Assembly: GCA_002011215.1 (NCBI GenBank)
Contig: MTML01000039.1
Span: forward strand, 1-8,267
Length of the DNA stretch: 8,267 nt
Source of the DNA: Archaeoglobus sp. JdFR-24
GTDB lineage: Archaea; Halobacteriota; Archaeoglobi; Archaeoglobales; Archaeoglobaceae
Reading direction: 5' to 3'
A program made the translations under genes and the position numbers. The notes under the pieces were generated by a model, which was not told the DNA's origin, did not search any database, and saw only the letters and a program-made list of their open reading frames with translations. Numbering within the stretch: position 1 is the stretch's first letter; every line of letters starts with the position of its first letter. This document shows, one piece after another, positions 5,812 through 8,267 of this stretch.

Positions 5812-6253
5812 ACTTTCGTATTTCATGAGGCTTGGTGAATTGAAAGTGAACTATAGCAGGCTCAAAATTTTTTGTTTAATGTTGAGATAAAACAGCGATC
5901 TCCCCCTCATAGCGGGTACTGTTATTTGGATTGACCTGTTGAATTGGGATCTGGCATATGTTTGTATAGGTAATTGCAAAATTCGATAAATATGCTGACA
6001 GCCCCCTCCTGCGACGAAAAAGAAGTAAACATAGGAAAAAAATTATTTTTGCACTCGTAGACTATGCAAAACTGAAAATTTTGGAAAAAAATAATTTTTA
6101 ATATTATTCTTTTAGATACCAAAACCTTCTTAAATCCTATTCAAAGTGGTAGTATAGGCACAACTACACATCTGTCCAGACAAAATAAAAGCTAGAAAGA
6201 AGCCTCTAAAAGCCAAAAGAACCGCAACAAACCGAGAATCCATTCAACGCTAA

Positions 6254-6376
6254 AAAAGACAACATTGGCTGGCTGAGAAAACGGATTTAAACATCTCTGA
6301 TTGCATAGGTGGGCTTATATACTTGGCTAAACAGGGCATTGAACCCAAAACGATCGTTATTGTTGGATTAGGAGAA
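6254..6376 (+). pseudogene. Possible ribbon-helix-helix (CopG-like) gene fragment
   Basis: Between a TAA at 6251-6253 and the tRNA the frame reads HWLAEKTDLNISDCIGGLIY, then LAKQGIEP and TIVIVGLG. The 'AEKTxLNxSDxIxGLIYLA' pattern resembles the helix-turn-helix part of CopG/ribbon-helix-helix DNA-binding proteins. There is no usable start codon, and the frame stops inside the tRNA (6419-6421). If real it is a dead fragment of a regulator gene interrupted here. The match is short and could be chance. Confidence 0.2.
6314..6322 (+). promoter_or_regulatory. Probable promoter of tRNA-Leu
   Basis: cttatatac is an archaeal TATA-type element about 60 bases before the mature tRNA. Transcription would start near 6345, leaving a 5' leader of about 30 bases for RNase P removal. 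Confidence 0.4.
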
Positions 6377-6460
6377 GCGGGGGTTGCCGAGTCAGGAAAA
6401 GGCGCTAGATTGAGGGTCTAGTCCCGAAGGGGTCCGAGGGTTCAAATCCCTCCCCCCGCA
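6377..6460 (+). tRNA. tRNA-Leu (anticodon GAG)
   Basis: The 84-base gene folds into a class II cloverleaf. The acceptor stem gcggggg (6377-6383) pairs with cccccgc (6453-6459) and the discriminator is A6460. The D arm has stem gcc/ggc (6386-6388, 6401-6403). The anticodon stem is ctaga/tctag (6405-6409, 6417-6421) with loop ttgaggg, so the anticodon is GAG at 6412-6414. The variable arm of about 14 bases (6422-6435, ccc-gaa-ggg) is the long type seen in leucine tRNAs. The T arm is gaggg/ccctc (6436-6440, 6448-6452) with loop ttcaaat. CCA is not encoded and there is no intron. It reads CUC and CUU codons. Its 3' half also serves as the antisense coding extension of the integrase fragment to the right, marking it as an integration site. 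Confidence 0.97.
6392..6460. other. Probable attL: tRNA 3' part overlapped by int(N)
   Basis: The reverse-strand frame of the integrase fragment (from ATG 6589) continues without a stop through the tRNA 3' part, reading CGGRDLNPRTPSGLDP and ending at a TGA at 6392-6394. Arginine/proline-rich stretches of this kind, encoded antisense to a tRNA, are the hallmark of SSV-type archaeal integrases whose attP lies inside the int gene. The crossover should lie within this overlap. The exact core cannot be set because the partner att repeat is not in the window. Confidence 0.5.
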
Positions 6461-6589
6461 TACGTTTAATTCTCCATTTAGGAACTCTCTTAATCTGTTT
6501 TCTAGAAAAGCCGACAGATTAAGCCCTATTTTGCGTGCCTAGGCCATTATATCTTCATCGACACTCAGCTTTATCGCCTTCTCGCCCAT
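6461..6589 (-). pseudogene. int(N) remnant of an SSV-type integrase, with an in-frame amber
   Basis: ATG 6587-6589 opens a frame beginning MGEKAIKLSVDEDIMA, then TAG at 6539-6541, then ARKIGLNLSAFLENRLREFL and on into the antisense of the tRNA, for 66 codons in all. The segment is a ribbon (IKLSVDEDI) plus helix-turn-helix (ARKIGLNLS..LREFL), the ribbon-helix-helix fold seen at the N-terminus of many euryarchaeal tRNA-targeted integrases. The adjoining tRNA-encoded part is diagnostic. Integration of such elements splits int: this N-terminal part stays beside the restored tRNA, and int(C) with the catalytic tyrosine lies at the far end. The TAG, probably from a lysine codon, shows it is inactive. 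A ribbon-helix-helix antitoxin pseudogene is the alternative, but that would not explain the open frame into the tRNA. Confidence 0.6.
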
Positions 6590-6700
6590 AATCCATACTC
6601 CTATGAGTATCAACACCCATTTATGCACATAAATCCAGTCTCCCGTCGATCTAATCCCTTTAAGACTCTTCTTAACTCCTTTAACGAAGCTCCTTCTCAT
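6539..6700 (-). pseudogene. Small ORF with one hydrophobic segment, in frame with int(N)
   Basis: ATG 6698-6700 opens a frame reading MRRSFVKGVKKSLKGIRS, a Tyr/His segment and the hydrophobic WVLILIGVWI. It then continues directly into the int(N) start at 6589 until the amber at 6539. Its ATG overlaps the last codons of the preceding ORF (stop 6681-6683), the usual signature of tightly packed viral or plasmid genes. Either it was a separate tiny membrane protein whose stop has been lost, or it is an N-terminal extension of the integrase. I do not recognise it. Confidence 0.3.
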
Positions 6701-6830
6701 CAACGATCTCATCAACGATCTTGATCACGGATGTGTAAAGCTCATCAAACTCGTCAAACCATTTATTCTTTAACTGCCCTGATAGCCTATGTATCTATTT
6801 GCATTCGGATCCAAGGATAGGAAAGTACAT
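6681..6830 (-). pseudogene. Small acidic-helix gene with a premature stop
   Basis: ATG 6828-6830, four bases after a good Shine-Dalgarno aggtga (6835-6840), starts MYFPILGSECK. A TAG follows at 6795-6797, then IHRLSGQLKNKWFDEFDELY, SVIKIVDEIVDEKELR and a stop at 6681-6683, 50 codons in total. The C-terminal half is an acidic amphipathic helix and includes an in-frame 12-bp duplication encoding IVDE twice. Without the amber it would be a 49-residue protein in an overlapping operon with the next ORF. Function unknown. Probably part of the same decayed element. Confidence 0.35.
6695..6718. repeat. Perfect 12-bp tandem duplication
   Basis: tctcatcaacga occurs at 6695-6706 and 6707-6718. It lies inside the small acidic ORF, where it duplicates four codons (IVDE) without shifting the frame. 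Confidence 0.85.
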
Positions 6831-7041
6831 ACTTTCACCTAATTTATAAAGTCTTGATCTCCAACTTGATTCATGAATGTGTTCGTGAATTGGATGAAGT
6901 ATTGTCCAGAAAAACTAAAAAATAAATAAATCTCAAGAAAACCATGTAATTGGAGATAAAGAATATGCTCTATGTAACCTTTGACGCCAACAACTTGACC
7001 ACATGAATGTGGGTTAGCATCGACGGTCTACCAAAGTATTC

Positions 7042-7058
7042 GAGGAAAAAATATATTA
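7042..7058 (+). promoter_or_regulatory. Promoter of the seven-helix membrane protein
   Basis: A purine-rich BRE (gaggaaaa) followed by aatatatta at about 7050-7058 is centred 27 bases before ATG 7082. The transcript is probably leaderless, and there is no Shine-Dalgarno. Confidence 0.6.
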
Positions 7059-7081
7059 TTACCATTTGCATCTTATAATAT

Positions 7082-7765
7082 ATGATCGTTATAATCGCTT
7101 TAGGGCTCATATCGTCTCTGATTTTATTAATAGTGGTGCACACACTCGATAATCTTGACGTTATCGATAGTTACTATGAAGAAATACTGCCAAAAGCTGA
7201 GATTTTCCTCATATTCTTTTCTGGATTATTTCTCGTTGAGAGTATAACTTACTGGATGGGGTTAAATCACGATTATTTTATTGTTGTTGAAGTGTTCGTT
7301 TTTCTACTGGTGCCAATCTTTATAATTTACAAGTTGATATTTGAACTGAAACTAAGAAAGTTTAGTGAGAACTATTCTGATCTAATCACGATTATATCTT
7401 TTCTGCTGTCTTTTCTGACTTTCTCACTCGTTGTGGATATCTATCTAAGATCCACACAGAATTATCACTATCAACACCTCTATTTGCTCAGGGGTTCATT
7501 GGTTCTTGCCGTCTTTATTGTTGTATCAAGTATACTGGCTTACAATTACAAAAGATCTCTCAAAATTCTGATATTTCCTGTAAAGTTAACTCCGCTTCTC
7601 AAGCATATTGCAATCGTTTCATTTTTAGTTGAGCTTAGGGCAATATTCTCTCTCCTAGAACTCTATATAGCTGAATTAGTCAGTTTTGCGGCAATAATAC
7701 TTCTGGTCTCTATAAGTATGATCTATTATTTCTTTGAGTTTAAGAAAACAGGGGCTTTCAGTTAA
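7082..7765 (+). CDS. Seven-helix integral membrane protein, function unknown
   Basis: The 227-residue protein is almost entirely membrane-embedded. Hydrophobic segments lie at about 2-22, 40-59, 65-87, 101-122, 136-155, 176-196 and 199-220, giving seven helices. Loops are short: a Tyr/Glu-rich one follows helix 1 (DSYYEEILPKAE), a basic one follows helix 3 (ELKLRKF) and another follows helix 5 (YKRSLK). Basic residues concentrate in the loops after helices 3 and 5 and at the C-terminus (FKKTGAF), which by the positive-inside rule puts the C-terminus in the cytoplasm. No catalytic motif, retinal lysine signature or transporter signature was recognised. Some archaeal sensor and regulator proteins have a similar seven-helix sensing module, but here no soluble output domain is attached. 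It stands alone, with a non-coding gap on either side. It probably belongs to the tRNA-anchored element, though it appears intact. Confidence 0.78.
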   Translation: MIVIIALGLISSLILLIVVHTLDNLDVIDSYYEEILPKAEIFLIFFSGLFLVESITYWMGLNHDYFIVVEVFVFLLVPIFIIYKLIFELKLRKFSENYSDLITIISFLLSFLTFSLVVDIYLRSTQNYHYQHLYLLRGSLVLAVFIVVSSILAYNYKRSLKILIFPVKLTPLLKHIAIVSFLVELRAIFSLLELYIAELVSFAAIILLVSISMIYYFFEFKKTGAFS

Positions 7766-7815
7766 TGCGATTGAAACCGAGTTCTGCGAATCCTAGCTCA
7801 CTTCGTTCGCCTAAA

Positions 7816-7832
7816 TTTCGGCTTCACCGAAA
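7816..7832. terminator. Small hairpin downstream of the membrane protein gene
   Basis: tttcgg (7816-7821) and ccgaaa (7827-7832) form a perfect 6-bp stem with a 5-base loop, about 50 bases after the stop. Just before it is the near-palindromic gctcacttcgttcgc. There is no long T-run, so termination is a guess. It could be part of a dispersed repeat. Confidence 0.3.
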
Positions 7833-7850
7833 CTTCATATACACCAGAAA

Positions 7851-7859
7851 CGTTATATG
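7851..7859 (+). promoter_or_regulatory. Likely promoter of the DUF6125-like gene
   Basis: cgttatatg is a TATA-like element about 42 bases before ATG 7897, placing transcription start near 7882 with a 15-base leader. The purine-rich aggatgag (7886-7893) in the leader may act as ribosome binding site. A second TATA-like catatac at 7836-7842 is possible. Confidence 0.4.
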
Positions 7860-7896
7860 TCATTGCGGGCTCTAAAATAGACTGTAGGATGAGACG

Positions 7897-8267
7897 ATGA
7901 ATAATCAGGAAAACATCCAACCCAAGTTAAGGCAAAGAGCCAGCGACATCATGCGCCGTCTCTCGTCATCAGAACGCGAAGCACTGCTGATCAAGTGCTG
8001 GATGTCACACGATGCGCGCTGGTTTATGGCGGTCGCCATGGAGTGCGGCATAGAGGTTGCGAACCGCCTCAATCAAATCGCCGCACATGAGATCGGCAAG
8101 GTTGAAGCTAAACGTATTGTTCACGCCTTACAGTTGCCCGTGAAGAATATGGACGACTATCTCCTGGCACAGGAAGTCCTCATCGGCTTTTTTGGACCCG
8201 ACCTACTGGATTATCGCGTGATAAAGGTTAGTGACAATACATATCAGGTGCATGTAAAGCGCTGTTT
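7897..8267 (+). CDS. DUF6125-like protein, 5' part
   Basis: ATG 7897 opens a frame of 123 codons that runs off the right edge. After a polar, helical N-terminus (residues 1-30) the sequence reads WMSHDARWFMAVAMECGIEV (about 39-58), then an ANRLN..HEIGKVEAKRI segment, LQLPVKNMDDYLLAQEV, GFFGPDLLDYRV and, at the edge, VHVKRC. From memory the 'DARWF.AV..E.G.EVANRLN' and 'FFGPDLLDYRV' blocks match the DUF6125 family, small cytoplasmic proteins of about 170-200 residues found in bacteria and archaea. These are distantly related to the family named for L-2-amino-thiazoline-4-carboxylate hydrolase, and their activity is not established. Base composition is unlike its neighbours: by hand count 8 of every 14 bases are G or C in 7981-8100, against about 37% in 7381-7440, and Arg/Leu/Ala codons favour C and G at the third position. 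This suggests recent transfer. Confidence 0.72.
   Translation, partial: MNNQENIQPKLRQRASDIMRRLSSSEREALLIKCWMSHDARWFMAVAMECGIEVANRLNQIAAHEIGKVEAKRIVHALQLPVKNMDDYLLAQEVLIGFFGPDLLDYRVIKVSDNTYQVHVKRC

Larger units (their letters stand above)
5782..6376. other. AT-rich spacer with few signals
   Basis: This stretch of nearly 600 bases contains the lipoprotein promoter and a GC-rich island resembling the 4305-4330 element (5997-6016). It also has two near-identical A/T runs (6033-6047 and about 6084-6100) that can pair as a 13-base inverted repeat, and a frame with ribbon-helix-helix-like character running into the tRNA (6254-6376). A 66-codon reverse frame at 5922-6122 has low-complexity, Phe-rich composition and no promoter, so I do not call it a gene. 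Confidence 0.4.
6461..7081. other. Eroded left end of the integrated element
   Basis: From the tRNA rightward this 620-base stretch holds, on the reverse strand, the int(N) remnant and two overlapping small broken genes (to 6830). Next, on the forward strand, come a TATA element at 6842-6850 and an 18-codon frame (6873-6929), probably spurious. The perfect dyad ccacat-ga-atgtgg is at 6999-7012, and the promoter of the seven-helix protein is at 7045-7058. Coding-like but interrupted frames around 6964-7078 (MLYVTFDANNLTT stop MWVSIDGLPKYSRK) suggest a further eroded gene. Confidence 0.4.

Noticed and set aside
5825..5890. 21-codon forward ORF divergent from the lipoprotein gene (MRLGELKVNYSRLK...)
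   Set aside because: Short, with a TATA-like element only about 21 bases upstream and no similarity I recognise. Not enough to call a gene.
5922..6122. 66-codon reverse ORF between the lipoprotein gene and the tRNA
   Set aside because: The composition is Phe/Ile/Asn-rich as expected from A/T runs. It has no promoter, ribosome binding site or domain and crosses two poly-A/T inverted repeats. Probably chance.
6873..6929. 18-codon forward frame with a TATA element 27 bases upstream
   Set aside because: The spacing is right for a leaderless gene, but the frame is too short. The same DNA also shows coding-like character in another frame, so it is probably debris.

Overview
The window looks like archaeal chromosome, most likely Archaeoglobales (Archaeoglobus, Ferroglobus or Geoglobus). 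The best evidence is a full-length 566-residue ATP-dependent DNA ligase that closely resembles, from memory, the Archaeoglobus fulgidus enzyme. An archaeal phosphoribulokinase, a PGF-CTERM surface-anchor signal, an archaeal tRNA-Leu without encoded CCA, and many start codons lying 25-30 bases downstream of TATA elements (leaderless transcripts) all agree with this. The assignment is an inference and no search was run.

Layout. Bases 2-190 are the 3' end of a forward membrane-protein gene. Bases 354-1314 hold remains of two reverse-strand cell-surface protein genes. One is a frameshifted C-terminal stub with a PGF-CTERM anchor. The other is a membrane-anchored protein with a frameshift and a damaged 5' end. 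Bases 1551-3251 (reverse) encode the DNA ligase and 3315-4226 (forward) encode phosphoribulokinase. These two genes diverge from a 63-base spacer holding back-to-back promoters. Bases 4227-4728 are non-coding and contain tandem repeats and a segment resembling the right end of an IS200/IS605-type element. Bases 4729-5781 (reverse) encode a predicted lipoprotein with a clan GH-A glycoside hydrolase barrel. Bases 5782-6376 are AT-rich with little coding signal.

A complete tRNA-Leu(GAG) lies at 6377-6460. Immediately to its right, on the reverse strand, are decayed small genes. The last reads straight into the antisense of the tRNA and has the organisation expected of the int(N) half of an SSV-type integrase. 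I therefore read the tRNA as one end (attL) of an old integrated virus or plasmid extending rightward. That side carries an orphan seven-helix membrane protein (7082-7765) and, at the window edge, the start of a DUF6125-like gene (7897 onward) with clearly higher G+C than its surroundings. The opposite att site and int(C) are not in the window.

How the genes work together. Ligase is housekeeping DNA replication and repair. Phosphoribulokinase makes ribulose-1,5-bisphosphate for archaeal RuBisCO. The surface-protein relics and the lipoprotein hydrolase act, or acted, at the cell envelope. No single new multi-gene system is evident. The most informative feature is the tRNA-anchored relic element and its cargo.
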